A DNA stretch of 64,000 nucleotides from Megalobrama amblycephala (Eukaryota; Chordata; Actinopteri; Cypriniformes; Xenocyprididae). The stretch covers positions 15,558,919 through 15,622,918 of the forward strand of contig NC_063045.1 of assembly GCF_018812025.1 (NCBI RefSeq), written 5' to 3'. How positions within the stretch are numbered: the first letter of the stretch is position 1; each line of letters opens with the position of its first letter. Positions 1 through 11,409 of this stretch are shown here, piece after piece. The notes under the pieces are model-generated. The model did not search any database. It was not told the DNA's origin and was given only the letters and a program-made list of their open reading frames with translations. Made by a program: the position numbers and the translations under genes.

Positions 1-4
1 AATT
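1..4 (-). CDS. amh: amh exon 6, first bases only
   Basis: The acceptor TTTTTGTCCCAG occupies about 5-16, leaving four exon bases inside the window. The phase left by exon 5 (two bases) is compatible. The rest of the exon is outside. Confidence 0.6.
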
Positions 5-1926
5 CTGGGACAAAAAGAAACATTGGCAATAGGCATTATGTACTATTATAGTATGCTATTCCATTTTAATTTTCACTTTAAGAAGGCACACAATTAAATG
101 GGTCATCACTTAACATCTTGGTTATCTAATCACATAATGCAGGATTAAATTGAGCAGTAAAACAACGTTAGCAAGTGAATCATTTACCCCATATATTTTA
201 AATGATGTGTCCTTTGCTCATCACGATCAAAGAGGAAAAGTAAGATCGGCCTCATTGTTGTACTGCTGCCATCCACCTTTCTCATCAACACTTCCTGAAG
301 CTCAGACACATTTGGTTTCGGCCCTAAAATGTAAGGGAAAGAGTTAAAATGCGCCGTGTGAAAGGATTCATGAGAGTAATGTCTCACCGTTTTCATCCTT
401 GATTGTCTCGACTGTTACACTCAGCTTAAGGTGAACATGGGCATGACTCTGTCCTCCTGTAAGGATCAGGAAACGTGTGGCCTCAGAAATGCAAACTGTC
501 TGAAAGTCAAATAACCAGAGAAAACACATCATGGCAACTTAAAATATGCATAAAAACTCACTGGAGCCATGGTGTATTGGTTAGCAGACATTCTCTGATG
601 GAGGTTGGTGGGAATGCTGTGGTTACACAAATTTTATTATCATAAATATTAATTAGTAAAAGTAACATTCACCCAATTAATATGTTGAAAGAATATGAAC
701 TTAGGTGGTTGATATGCCCCTACTTTGACATTTCCCAGTCCTGTTGCCCCTTTTCACCCCGTCATTTTCTGTTCTTTCTCTACCATCACTATCATAAAAG
801 TATCAGAAATATAAACATCATTATTATGAGGTTAACCTGTGTATTTGGATGGATGGAATGACTGTTGAATTTCACTCTCAAACCGTCTCCTTTAATGGAA
901 TCGACGTTGAACAGGAGCGTCACGGAGGCCGGGTTGGTCGGTTGGGCATGCCTTGGGAATTTGAGGGTTAAAGTCATCTCTCCCTCCTTGTCAGCATCCC
1001 AAATATCTACAAAAAAATTAACCTCAGCTAATGGTGTCAACTGGACAAACATCTAGATAAAACCAGGGTTTAGCTGGAAATCAAATCAAGAAAAATGTAT
1101 TTACCTTTTGTTGCATGTACACCCTTGAGGCCATTTCGGTTTTGTTGCACACTCTGAATTAGGCGTGAAACCTGCAAACCTGGTGTTCCGGGAGAACATA
1201 TTCCGAATCGCTGGAACTCCATCTTCCCCAGTTCACTCTCTCTGATCAGGGCTGACAGGAAGTCATCTATGGCTTGTTGCTCTTGATCACATGGTACGTC
1301 TTCGGTGGATTGTGTTGACTGGGCAGGTGGGCCAATTAGCTGTTCACTGGCATGTGCCTTATCTCCGACTTCTCTCTCATCTCCATTCAATCCTGTTGGT
1401 CAATTCGACAACCATTCATGGGCAGAAAAAGTGTCACCTACCCCGTTTGAAGAGTGAATTGCAGGGGGTGTCAATTCTGCTCCTGGATGGCCACCTTCCA
1501 GCAGCTAATCAAAGTCTTTAGGATCACTAGAAACCTCCAGGCAAGTGTTTTGGATCTAAACTATGCAGGAATGTGGCCCTCTGGGAGCAAGATTGGACAC
1601 CCATGCCTTAATGTGTTCCTCAAATTTGTCAAATGGTTCCTACATTCCTGCAACCAGTTCAGAGAAATACAATCGAGAAAACATCGAACTACTATCATAA
1701 TCACATCGAAAGGTACAAGCTATTGCTTTAGCAGATTCATTGATCCGAGAGATGTAAAAATGCGAAACAATTCCATTAATGCGTCAACATACCCTGGGAC
1801 AAATGGAGGGGACTGACCTGATAGCGGAGTGACATTTGGGCTGTTGTCCTGTTCTTTGTCTCCCACTGCGGCACCATATGACCCAGTCAGCAACAGCATC
1901 AGCCAAAATCTTGCCTGGAAAAGCAT
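1..1926 (-). CDS. amh: Anti-Mullerian hormone, N-terminal part (gene continues past window start)
   Basis: Secreted TGF-beta superfamily hormone that signals through AMHR2 in gonad differentiation. Coding exons on the minus strand: 1818-1926, 1105-1392, 837-1006, 388-499 and 188-323, then 1-4 as the first bases of exon 6. The phases join without a stop. The product starts with a hydrophobic signal peptide (MLFQARFWLMLLL). It then matches the AMH N-terminal domain: a block containing FGICSPGT resembles human FGVCNTGD, TVCISEATRFLIL resembles human SLCPSRDTRYLVL, and MRPILLFLF resembles MTPALLLLP. These alignments are from memory of the human protein. The cysteine-knot TGF-beta domain lies off the window. 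Five complete exons plus a sixth fit the seven-exon fish amh gene. dot1l lies upstream in the same orientation. Confidence 0.93.
188..323 (-). CDS. amh: amh exon 5
   Basis: The acceptor is TTACATTTTAG and the donor GTAAAT. It encodes VSELQEVLMRK and MRPILLFLFDRDEQRTHH, matching the human ARLQALLFG...MTPALLLLPRSE segment. Two bases carry over to exon 6. Confidence 0.87.
388..499 (-). CDS. amh: amh exon 4
   Basis: The acceptor is GACTTTCAG and the donor GTGAGA. It encodes TVCISEATRFLILTGGQ and a beta-strand-like stretch (HVHLKLSVTVETI). It joins exon 3 in phase 0, at the position where human AMH reads SLCPSRDTRYLVLAV. Confidence 0.88.
837..1006 (-). CDS. amh: amh exon 3 (AMH N-terminal domain)
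   Basis: The acceptor follows a T-rich tract ending GTAG; the donor is GTTAAC. It encodes IWDADKEGEMTLTLKFP and VTLLFNVDSIKGDGL, and ends in phase 0 at HPNTQ. An alternative acceptor near 1050 would add about 15 residues in the same frame but would not join exon 2 as well. Confidence 0.8.
1105..1392 (-). CDS. amh: amh exon 2 (AMH N-terminal domain)
   Basis: The acceptor is ...CCAACAG and the donor GTAAAT. The exon encodes 96 codons with one base carried in and one out. It contains AIDDFLSALIRESELGKMEF and FGICSPGTPG, which line up with the human AMH segment around FGVCNTGD. Confidence 0.87.
1441..1650 (-). repeat. Dispersed repeat in amh intron 1
   Basis: The minus strand reads as the familiar fish repeat phrase 'CCAATCTTGCTCCCAGAGGGCCAC ... 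CCTGCATAGTTTAG ... TTGCCTGGAGGTTTCTAG'. I recognise it as an abundant cyprinid interspersed sequence but cannot name its class. It fills most of intron 1. Confidence 0.55.
1818..1926 (-). CDS. amh: amh exon 1 (start codon, signal peptide)
   Basis: The ATG is at 1924-1926, with A at -3. The exon encodes 36 residues plus one base: a hydrophobic signal peptide followed by an acidic stretch with an N-glycosylation-type NSP/NVT region. The donor is GTCAGT, directly after TCA-G. No other in-frame ATG lies between this start and the TATA box. Confidence 0.88.
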
Positions 1927-1991
1927 CTTCTCTGATTCAATCACAGAGAAATCCAGCACTTGTTTTGGGATGGGTCAACAGCAGGGGTGTG

Positions 1992-1998
1992 TTTTATA
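1992..1998 (-). promoter_or_regulatory. amh: Probable amh TATA box
   Basis: TATAAAA on the minus strand, 66 bases upstream of the ATG. This predicts a start site near 1965 and a leader of about 40 bases, like the compact TATA-driven AMH promoters of mammals. A GATAAG (2127-2132, plus strand) and a CCAAGGAC (near 2051, resembling but not matching an SF-1 site) lie upstream; I do not call these as sites. Confidence 0.6.
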
Positions 1999-2866
1999 CA
2001 CAACACCTCCTGCTCTCCTGAGATCAGCCTGCCTGCCAAGAAAGCACGTCCTTGGAGTAACGTGGGTATTCAAAGTATGCGAGTCAATTTCAAGGAATAG
2101 TGGACATCACATGCCTTTGGTCTTTGATAAGATGAGGAGGAACTCATCAAGACAATGGAATACTGTATAGACCCCGGACACAGCTGTAATAGCGGAGAAG
2201 AGTTTGATCTTCCTGGTTGGTAAATTGCAACAGAGTTCATTCTTAAATTTGTACAACCCTTTCCTTATTTCATTACCAAGGGACACAGACTTCCCAGAGT
2301 GTCCTCATCTCTTTGCACACATTTTTGTTACCCCCATTGTAAGTTGTCTGGTATTGCACACCTCAGATCTGGAGGAACTATATTTTGTTCTTGATTAAAT
2401 GTGTTGCATGCTAGGGCATATCTGGGCCGGTAACCAAAAGAGTATAGGTTTAAACCCTGGAAGGAGCAGATCCATAAACTTAAATAAGGAACAAGGGCAC
2501 AGCTGTCTATATGGTACTTTGTACTGCAAAACTCTCGAGAGATTCACATTGACTCAAAAGGCAAAATTGCTTTCTCTTATTGCTAATATTGTCTCTCTGA
2601 AGAAATCAGAGTGCCTCGCTGGGCACTATATTCACGGATTGTTTCACAAGCATATGCACTACCACTACTTGTGAAAATAGGCTTGTACCATTTCCCAATG
2701 CACCTATATTTTCCTATCTAGGCCATTCTACAGAATTGATGCAACCTGCTGTCCAACAACAAAAAACACATTTAAAAATCATTTAAGTATTCAAATTTTA
2801 GATGTTTACTATGATCATTCTATTATTTATTGAATCCCACAATATTTAAAATATTAGTAAGCTTAA

Positions 2867-3659
2867 AGGGTTAGTTCACCCAAAAATTAAAATTCTGTCA
2901 TTTATTACTCACCCTCATGCCATTCCACACCCGTAAGACCTTCGTTAATCTTCGGAACACAAATTAAGATATTTTAGTTGAAATCCGATGGCTCTGTGAG
3001 GCCTTCATAGGGAGCAATGACACTTCCTTTCCCAAGATCCATTAATGTATTAAAAACATATTTAAATCAGTTCATGTGAATACAGTGGTTCAATATTAAT
3101 ATTATAAAGCGACAAGAATATTTTTGGTGCGCCAAAAAACAAAACAAAATAACAGCTTATTTAGTGATGGCCGATTTCAAAACACTGCTTCAGGAAGCTT
3201 CGGATCATAAATGAATCAGTGTATCGAATCATGATTCAGATCGCGTGTCAAACTGCCAACAGCTGAAATCATGTGACTTTGGCGCTCCGAACAGCAGATT
3301 CGATACACTGATTCATTTATGATCCGATGCTTCCTGAAGCATTGTTTTGAAATCGGCCATCACTTAATAAGTTGTTAATTTGTTTTGTTTTTTGGCGCAC
3401 CAAAAATATTCTCGTCACTTTATAATATTAATATTGAACCACTGTACTCACATGAACCGATTTAAATATGTTTTTAATACCTTTATGGATCTTGAGAGAG
3501 GAAGTGTCATTGCTCCTATGGAGGCCTCACAGAGCCATCGGATTTCAACTAAAATATCTTAATTTGTGTTCCGAAGATTAACGAAGGTCTTACAGGTGTG
3601 GAACAACATGAGGGTGAGTAATAAATGACAGAATTTTCATTTTTGGGTGAACTAACCCT
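2867..3659. mobile_element. Fold-back MITE with TTAA target duplication
   Basis: The ends are AGGGTTAGTTCACCC (2867) and GGGTGAACTAACCCT (to 3659), flanked on both sides by TTAA (2863-2866, 3660-3663). The element is nearly a full palindrome: each arm of roughly 390 bases pairs with the other around a centre near 3250. No coding capacity. TTAA duplications are known for piggyBac and Kolobok transposons; which one mobilised this family cannot be told from the sequence. Confidence 0.85.
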
Positions 3660-3789
3660 TTAATATATATAAAATCGTAATTTATTAGGTGCTTTCAAGT
3701 GGGAGGGGGCTGTACTGAACTCTAACCCCTAGATTTTCAACTTCCATTGTTTTAAAAAATTTATTTTTGATTTTTTTTAAAAGGTGAAA

Positions 3790-3804
3790 ATAAATAAATA
3801 AATA

Positions 3805-3848
<44 letters not shown>
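3790..3848. repeat. (AAAT)n followed by (AT)n microsatellite
   Basis: Direct reading: about five TAAA units, then roughly 20 AT units. Confidence 0.95.
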
Positions 3849-3853
<5 letters not shown>

Positions 3854-3889
3854 CATAAAACTTTATGTAAAAAAAAAAAAATGTCCCGC

Positions 3890-4470
3890 ATTTTCATGTC
3901 ACTACCGAAACAGTATATGTTTTAGTCTGAGGCTGATTTTAGTCACACCCCTAAATCTTTGATCAGGAAATATTCCTGTGTCCTTCCCTCTCATAGCCTC
4001 TCTTTCATAGTAGATAGGTAACATCATTTTGACTTAAATGTGTTCAAAAGTCTGAAAATCTGTGTAACTTTAAGGAACGTCACTACCAAACACCTTTTTT
4101 CTGCAATTAAGCAAACTTTTTTGGGTGTTATTCCATAAAATGTCGTTTTTATGTGTACAACTGTTCAGAACTGTGCTAGCCAACCATGTGCTGATTAGCA
4201 TCTTTGAGCTAGGTTTAAAAGTATCTAAAGTTGTCACTACCGAAACAGTCATGACCAAAACATGTCATCGTTTTAGTAGTGACAAAAGGGAACACAATCA
4301 TTTATTTGGGTGAAATAACCAAAATTTTAGTACAGTTAAGTAAATAATTAGTATTTTAAAGTTTTAGTAAGCGAGTTAAAATTTTGTAATGTGATGTGGT
4401 CGCTACTATAACATTACTGTCACTACCGAAAACGTGCAGTCATGACCGAAACATGGGATGTTTTGTCACA
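3890..4470. repeat. Degenerate array of a CACTACCGAAACA-type motif
   Basis: The phrase (T)CACTACCGAAACAGT or a close variant occurs near 3900, 4081, 4235 and 4420. Related TCATGACC(A/G)AAACATG occurs at 4250 and 4440. Spacing is irregular. Repeated short words of this kind are typical of subterminal transposase-binding regions, but no element ends could be fixed. Confidence 0.5.
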
Positions 4471-4979
4471 AGCATATTAAATTATCAACTAAGATGTTAT
4501 TATCGTGTTTGGTTCAATGTATATTCAAACAAATGAATCCTTAACTTTGAAATCAGTATGATAAACTTTATGCCTTTTACAAGAATGATTGTTTTTAAAA
4601 TACAACAAATCTCATAAATTACACTTGAAATATTGTAACTGTTTTTGATTTACCTGTGAAAATGTTTATTTATTTTTTTTTTTTTTTAAATAGCAAAAAA
4701 TTAAGGCATTTTCCCCCCCCCAAGACATTTCCAACTCTGACTTTGAACCAATTCTATAATGGCCCATCTATGTTGTTTTCTGACATTAAAGGCAAAAGGC
4801 CCTTAAATCAAAACTTGCTAAAGATTGATTTGGGCGAATTACCGACTGTCAAAGGAATAGCTACAATAGTCCTCTTGTTGTTACCCCTAGCTCTGATCTC
4901 TGGAAGACACACAGCTGCACATGTTTTCCAGACTTTCAAGGTCCCTTTAGCAGTGGGGTGAAAGATGTTTGACCAGTCC

Positions 4980-6800
4980 CAAGAGATAAGGTAGGTATCT
5001 TTTAGTCAAAAGAATGGCTGAGAACAGGAACAAATTATAGAGGACTAAATGCTACATAGTTTACCATATCTGGAATTTTTGATGAAAATACAAGGGGTAT
5101 TTCTTAAACGCTTAAAGCACACAAAAGAGCACAAGGTACATTTTTTTTTTATTACTTTTTTATTTGATGTTGCAAGGGAGTAATCAGTAATCTTCATTGT
5201 ATATCAATACCATTGCATTATTTTCAAATTATATTCAACAAGTATCATCTTTACTTAGCAGGCCCACATGGAATATGCAGCCACAGAAACCAGTCAAAAG
5301 GACATTAATAAATGATCACGTGTAGTGACCTTCACAAATGTCACCTGCATCGTCTTGGATTTTATTATTTTTAAATTGGCTTGTGATCGTTTTATTGCTA
5401 AATGGTTGAGTTATTATCTTTCCCAGCTGGACATTAATCTTTATACATTATGCAAGGCAATGAAAAAAAAAAATGGATCAAACTGAGCTTTTATTAGAAA
5501 CACTTTATTAACTTTGTTAACAAAAATCTGAGATTTAAAACCTTATCATTCTTATTGATTAAAAGCACCAAATGGTGACAAATCTGACAACTGTTGTTGC
5601 ACAATTGTCCTGTGATATTTCTGCTGAACAATGAATAAACATAAGAATGCGATTCATTGAAAGTAGGAATGCATCTATTTCAGATTCATTCTAAAAACTT
5701 AAAAAGGACAAATTATGACCTTTGAGATGGTATTAAATGACAGTTCAGTGGAAATTTCTATCACAGGTAAATAATGCACAGTAAAACAAATTTATTTTCA
5801 TTTATATCTGTCAGCTAGAAAGACAGCCAATATTTTCAACATTCCCTTTCAATATGCAAAACTATTAACAAAGCCAGAACTGATGTTCCTGAGACACTAG
5901 ACAAACCTATATGAATTTATATATTTAGACATCTCTAAATTTACATATTCAAAACATATTTGTTAATCTATTTATAACATGCGAAAGGACTCGAGTTGCC
6001 TTTTGCAATGCACAACCTCAAACATGTACCTGAGAAAAAGCAACATCAAGAATGACGATCTGTTAACCTTTTAGCTTAACATCAATTTCAAGAAGAGCTT
6101 CATTTCCACGCAAACAGGAGAAAGCATCTGGACAATGGACAAAAGAGTTCAAATGAGACGTCACAAAGTAAAACAAGCAAAGCTTGCATTGACGTTTATT
6201 AAATGTTTACCCCTCACAATGCGAGAGGCGCATGAATTTCATAGCTGCATTTTCCTTGTTTAAAGTGTAGGAGAGCACCATACTGTTCTAAAGAGTATCC
6301 AAATGCTCAGGATTATGAAATCATAAAACCATCATTGATAAACAGTCGCAAAGATATCAAAACACAAATTGGCCAATAAAACAGGTAACATTAACATTGA
6401 CTATTAATTACAACAACAACAAAAAAAATACCCTCAGTGCTGGTAACAATTCATTCATTTACTGGTCAATATCCTATTTTCATCAAAATGTTCTCACGTT
6501 AATCGGACAGAGAGACCATTTACACATTTTTGTTTTTTTTTTAATATTATTATTATACACCATAGTCTATTAAACAGCATTCTGACTAAAGCTTAGGTGA
6601 GGTTGATTTTTCCTTGAGCACATACTTGAGCAACAAAACACGATAAAAGGAAATAAGGACGCAAAACAATAAGTCCACTCCTGCTTTGTCTTCAAGTTGG
6701 CGACGTTGCACGCCAATGACTATTTTGAAAACGCTGAAATTGCTAGTGATAGACCGATATATCGGGCAGATGGAAAAAAGTACGTCCGTACAACAAAAGC
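4980..6800. other. AT-rich intergenic DNA, no gene seen
   Basis: No exon-like segment or recognised repeat on either strand. Minus-strand AATAAA signals lie at 5490-5495 and 5504-5509. They could mark the far end of a very long dot1l transcript but are equally likely chance in AT-rich sequence. Confidence 0.5.
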
Positions 6801-7947
6801 GGTAACACTTTACTTGAAGGGGTGTGCATAAGACTGACATGACACCTTCATAATCATGACATGACACATGTCATGAATATGAAGGAGGTTTTATGAATGT
6901 TTATGACAACTGTCATTAAGTGTCATTCGCTCAGTTATGTCATTTTTAATGCAAAGATGACATTGTTTGAGATGTCCAAGTTATGACAACTTGACATAAA
7001 CCAATACATCATAACCTGTCAGTGTCTTTGTCATGACAACTTGACATTATTTAGCTTTATGGGACAACATTACATTAAACTGTCATGTGGTTGGTTTTGA
7101 CATTGGCTGTCATGAGGCCATTATAATAGTGTCATAAATATGTATCTTGAGCTCAAGTACAGTGGTACAAATTGAACTTGTCATTAAAATGTCATTAAGT
7201 GACAATACTCTGACAAATAATTTTATAACAGCGTCATGACTATTCATTTCATGTTTTTTTTTGTTTTTGGTTTTTTTAAGTTTCCACCAACAGAAGGTCA
7301 GATAATAGACAATTTCAAATTTCGTAAAAAAGATAAAATAATGGTAACACTTTATTTTAGGGTCTTTTAACTAGTTGCTTATTACTATTAGCATTCATAT
7401 GGCTAAAATATTGGCTATTTATTAGTACTTATAAAGCACATATTAATGCCTTATTCTGCATGACTTATTCTACATTCTTAATCCTACCCAATACCTAAAC
7501 CTAACAATTAACTATAATAAGCAGTAAATTAAGAGTTTATTGAGGGAAAAGTCATAGTTAATCGTTTATATATGTGTCCCCTATACTGAAGTGTTACCAA
7601 AATAATGTAATGTAATGATAACCCATAAAGCTAAGTAGTTTTTTAAGTTTGATAATTAATCTGCTATGTCATGTTTATGACAGGTTATGATATTTTGCTA
7701 ATGTCAAGTTGTCATGACAAAGACACTGACAGGTTATGATGTGTTGGTTTATGTCAAGTTGTCGTAACAAAGACATCTCAAACAATGTCATCTTTGCATT
7801 AAAAATGACATAATTGAGCGAATGACATTTAATGACAGTTGTCATAAACATGCATAAAACCTCCTTCATAGTCATGACATGTGTCATGTCAAGATTACGA
7901 AGGTGTCATGTCAGTCTTATGCACACCCCTTCAAGTAAAGTGTTACC
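6801..7947. mobile_element. Inverted-repeat element with GGTAACACTTTA ends
   Basis: The left end is GGTAACACTTTACTTGAAG and the right end is its complement CTTCAAGTAAAGTGTTACC. The arms (about 6801-7230 and 7650-7947) mirror each other over several hundred bases and are rich in TGTCATGACA and GTTATGACA words. A second element is inserted inside (7343-7598). Probably a non-autonomous DNA transposon; no transposase. Confidence 0.8.
7343..7598. mobile_element. Shorter GGTAACACTTTA-ended MITE nested inside the previous element
   Basis: It begins GGTAACACTTTATTTTAG and ends CTGAAGTGTTACC, so it shares the outer termini with its host element but not the interior, which is a different AT-rich sequence. 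Likely mobilised by the same transposase. Confidence 0.7.
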
Positions 7948-7974
7948 AGACCTTCTTTTGTGTTCCGCGGAAGC

Positions 7975-8055
7975 AAGTAAGCCACAGAGGTTTGGAACAA
8001 CATGAGGATGAATAAATAACAGAATGTTTATTTTTGACTATCCATTTAATTCTCC
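7975..8055 (+). repeat. End fragment of the TTAA fold-back family
   Basis: Contains GGAACAACATGAGGATGAATAAATAACAG and TTTTTGACTATCCATTTAA in separated pieces. This is a diverged copy of the right end seen at 3597-3663, without a left arm. Confidence 0.5.
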
Positions 8056-10812
8056 AAATATTTCATATGCATCATTAAATCTGCTACTGGCCAGTCTATT
8101 CTCTAGATATGCTATTAAATTATTCCAAAAGCCATTGGAAAACCCATATCGGTCAACCACTAGTACTAGCCCACTGACAAAAAAAACTAGCCATCTAGTT
8201 CACATCAGAACAACTTCACATCACCACGATACACAACAGGCTCAAACTCTAGGTTACACGACACTCTAGGACAGGCTTTGATAGTGGACTGTAGGATTTG
8301 GTGTGGGCAAAATTGGTCTAGTTGACATCCGTGTGAACTGCAGCGCCAGTACGTGTAAGATTTGTTTTTGAGTTACACTGTGAAGAAAGCGACGATTTTA
8401 AAACAGCACCGAGCCGTCCGGCCCCAAGATGGTAGGCAAATAGGCTTAGCACACTTTCTCCTCACGAGAAACAAAAATCTTAAGGAACTAAATGCCATAT
8501 AGCACCAGTTTGCCAAACTTATAATTCAAAGTATTCACTACCTGTCACACAGGTCGATTTCGGAGCACCATTGAAGTAAAAAAAAAAAAAAAAAATCCTA
8601 TAAAGTTCTGCAATTTACTTTCATACTTCTTTAAGTTAGATTAAGACCAAAAGGTGTTTCTTCTATATAAAAACGGCACTGATCCAAACAAACAAGGGCT
8701 GCTTCGTGCTGGGCGCCAAATAACATGATTACATTATAAATATAGGAAAAATAAATGCCGCAAGGCATGAAAACATCCCTGTGTTAAAAGAAGCACCAAA
8801 ATCTTTATTAATTTCTTTTTTTTTTTGTTGATGATCTTAATATAAATAAGCAGTCTAAAGTTGTACAGATTGTAGCACCATGTGTTTTTTTTAGACTGCG
8901 AATCAAGTACATACATTTTGCACATGTTGTGCTCTGCTCTGATACAAAAGAGCAATCACACTCCAAAAAAAAATAACAAAAAAGACAGAAAATTAAAATG
9001 ATAAATAACCCAAATTATATACATAGTTATACAGTCTGAGAGAGACTACCTTTCACAGTACAAGAAAAAAAAAAATACACAAAAGAATAGAGAAACAAAA
9101 AGATGAGTTGAAGTTACCCAGTAGTTTTGTTGTCGTTTTGTGATTTTGTATTTTCCCAGTGTGTGTACAACTTTTAATCAGTGTGTATGTGTTTGTGTAT
9201 GTAGAAGCGTGTGCTGGTTTTCCAGATTGCGGAGAGCACCACGACAACATCGGATTTCGTAATCCGAAAGAAAACACCTAGGAAAGCTGCGAGGAAAATG
9301 GTTCAGCACCAGATTCACCTGAATAAGCCTGTACCGTGTAAGACACCGCGCCCAGATTGAACAAAATATATGTGCATTGTATTAAAAGTTCAGCAGTAAC
9401 TGTTAAGAACGTGGAAGCTTTATTACAACAGGGTCCTAAACCAAACGGTAAACGTAGTGATTCAATAAGATGCGGTAGTTAAAGTAACTAACCTGATTAA
9501 ACAGCTCCTTACAGGCATTCGCTCAATCTGTGGCTCTAACTGCTTCTCTCCCTGCAGATTGCGTTTTAATTGTGTTTTCCTGGGAAGGTGCAATTGTGAT
9601 TGTTTTTTTTGTTTTTTTAAAGTATGTTTCGTTTTACATGTGCGTAAAATGAATGTTTTTTCCCTTTGATTAATAAAAGCATGCCATTTTTTTATTTTAA
9701 AAATTAATACGTTTGTCATTAATAGTTCCACAGGTAAATTATCCAGTGCAAAAAAAATTTAAAAAATTAAATTATTTAATTATTGGTGCATCTCATGAAG
9801 CCCGTCAAGAACATACCCTGGTCATATTTTACCCCAAAACTACAAAAATACTAATAAGAATAATATTATAAATTGAAGCCAATTTTAAGACATTTTTGTA
9901 GTGACTTTTTCATGACAATCCACCTCAACTCCCAAAACTGTGTTGCAAAATATATTTTGCTTTATATTACATATTATTATTATTTGTATATTTATTTCAG
10001 CTTTTAATATTACTCAAATATTATTTGAATTGATAAGAATTTAAAATCACTGTTGTATTTGTTGTACTGGATTTAATTTGTGAAAAAAAAGAAAATACAA
10101 GTAATCAATTAGGATGAGTTACCAAAAAAATTAACAAAAACATTGCATTGTTGTAATAGGAATCCTTGGGAAGTGTGCTGAACAGTCATTAAAAAAAACC
10201 CTTCTAATACTGATGAAATATATCATTTTAAATGTTCTTCCATTTGGGGTAAAATATCACTTGGAGATTCACTCTCACACAGTCAGAGCTTCTGGTTTCC
10301 TACTTATTTTACCTTGTATGGAAAACATCTCATATGAAGAGATATTAAAATACCCAATACAGGGTGGCTATTATGCTACAAAACAGATTACTGGTCAAAA
10401 AAGTGACTATAGCACAAGCTCAGACTGTAAGGGTGAAATCCCAGCATGGGAATTGTATCTGGCTCCGGAGGCTTCATGAAGTCCACCCGAATGGGACTTG
10501 TCAATCATAAAAGACACATTTCATTAATAACAGCAGCAAGGTTATAGAAATTCACAAGTCTTTTTTTTTTTTTTGTGTACGGCCCATGGAGAGCAGACTG
10601 ACTGAAATGAAATTCCTGACATTTAAAACACTTCCTGTGTTGTCGAGTATGAATCCATCAAGAGATGGCTGAAAATTTAGTTAACCACCCATCAAGCAAG
10701 GCTACGTTAAACTCACAATTATTGATAAATGACTGTTAGCATCAGCCCAACATGGTGCAACACGCTGAAAAACAAGCTGTATACTGTGTAAATGTGAATA
10801 CGATTCAGGGGG

Positions 10813-10814
<2 letters not shown>

Positions 10815-10843
<29 letters not shown>

Positions 10844-10858
10844 TTGTCTGTGTGTGTT
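10815..10858. repeat. (TG)n microsatellite
   Basis: About 15 uninterrupted TG units, then imperfect ones. Confidence 0.95.
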
Positions 10859-11348
10859 TTAAGCTGCACCTGTGATAAGTTCTGATACCCATGCCAGTTT
10901 TACAGTGGCGGCTTTAGCAAATGTTTGAGCACCGGTGAGCGAGTCGAGCCCATTGGTCCACACCTGTCCATTGCATAGGTTATGTTGGGTTGAGGTAGAT
11001 TTCTTCAGTTACCTGTAACCAGTCAGGGGTAAAATCCAGAAATTACATATGGTGTGGACAGATATTTCATGAACATCAGGGCTCAACAATTTACATGCCT
11101 GGCAAACTTATGCATTTGGACTGCAATGTTTTAAACTTTTTTTTTTTCATGGAAATGCAACGGGCATTTACAATGGGATGAAAATTATATGTATATATTA
11201 TAATTATATACGAGTATATAATAATAATAATAAATTACATATAAAAATAATTGAGTTACATTAAAAAAAAAAAAAAAAAACATTTTTGCTAGATGATTAT
11301 AATGGCTTACTGTGCAAAATCTGCACAAATACAAAAGGTTTTTATTAA

Positions 11349-11349
11349 T

Positions 11350-11406
<57 letters not shown>
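11349..11406. repeat. (AT)n(AC)n compound microsatellite
   Basis: About 11 AT units directly followed by about 18 AC units. Confidence 0.95.

Positions 11407-11409
<3 letters not shown>

Noticed and set aside
1720..1817. Read-through of amh exon 1 into intron 1
   Set aside because: The frame runs on for about 30 codons to a stop, but the GTCAGT donor joins exon 2 in phase, and the read-through does not resemble AMH.
2399..2480. tRNA-like B box (GGTTTAAACCC) upstream of amh, considered as a tRNA or SINE head
   Set aside because: No A box or cloverleaf could be formed; at most a decayed SINE.
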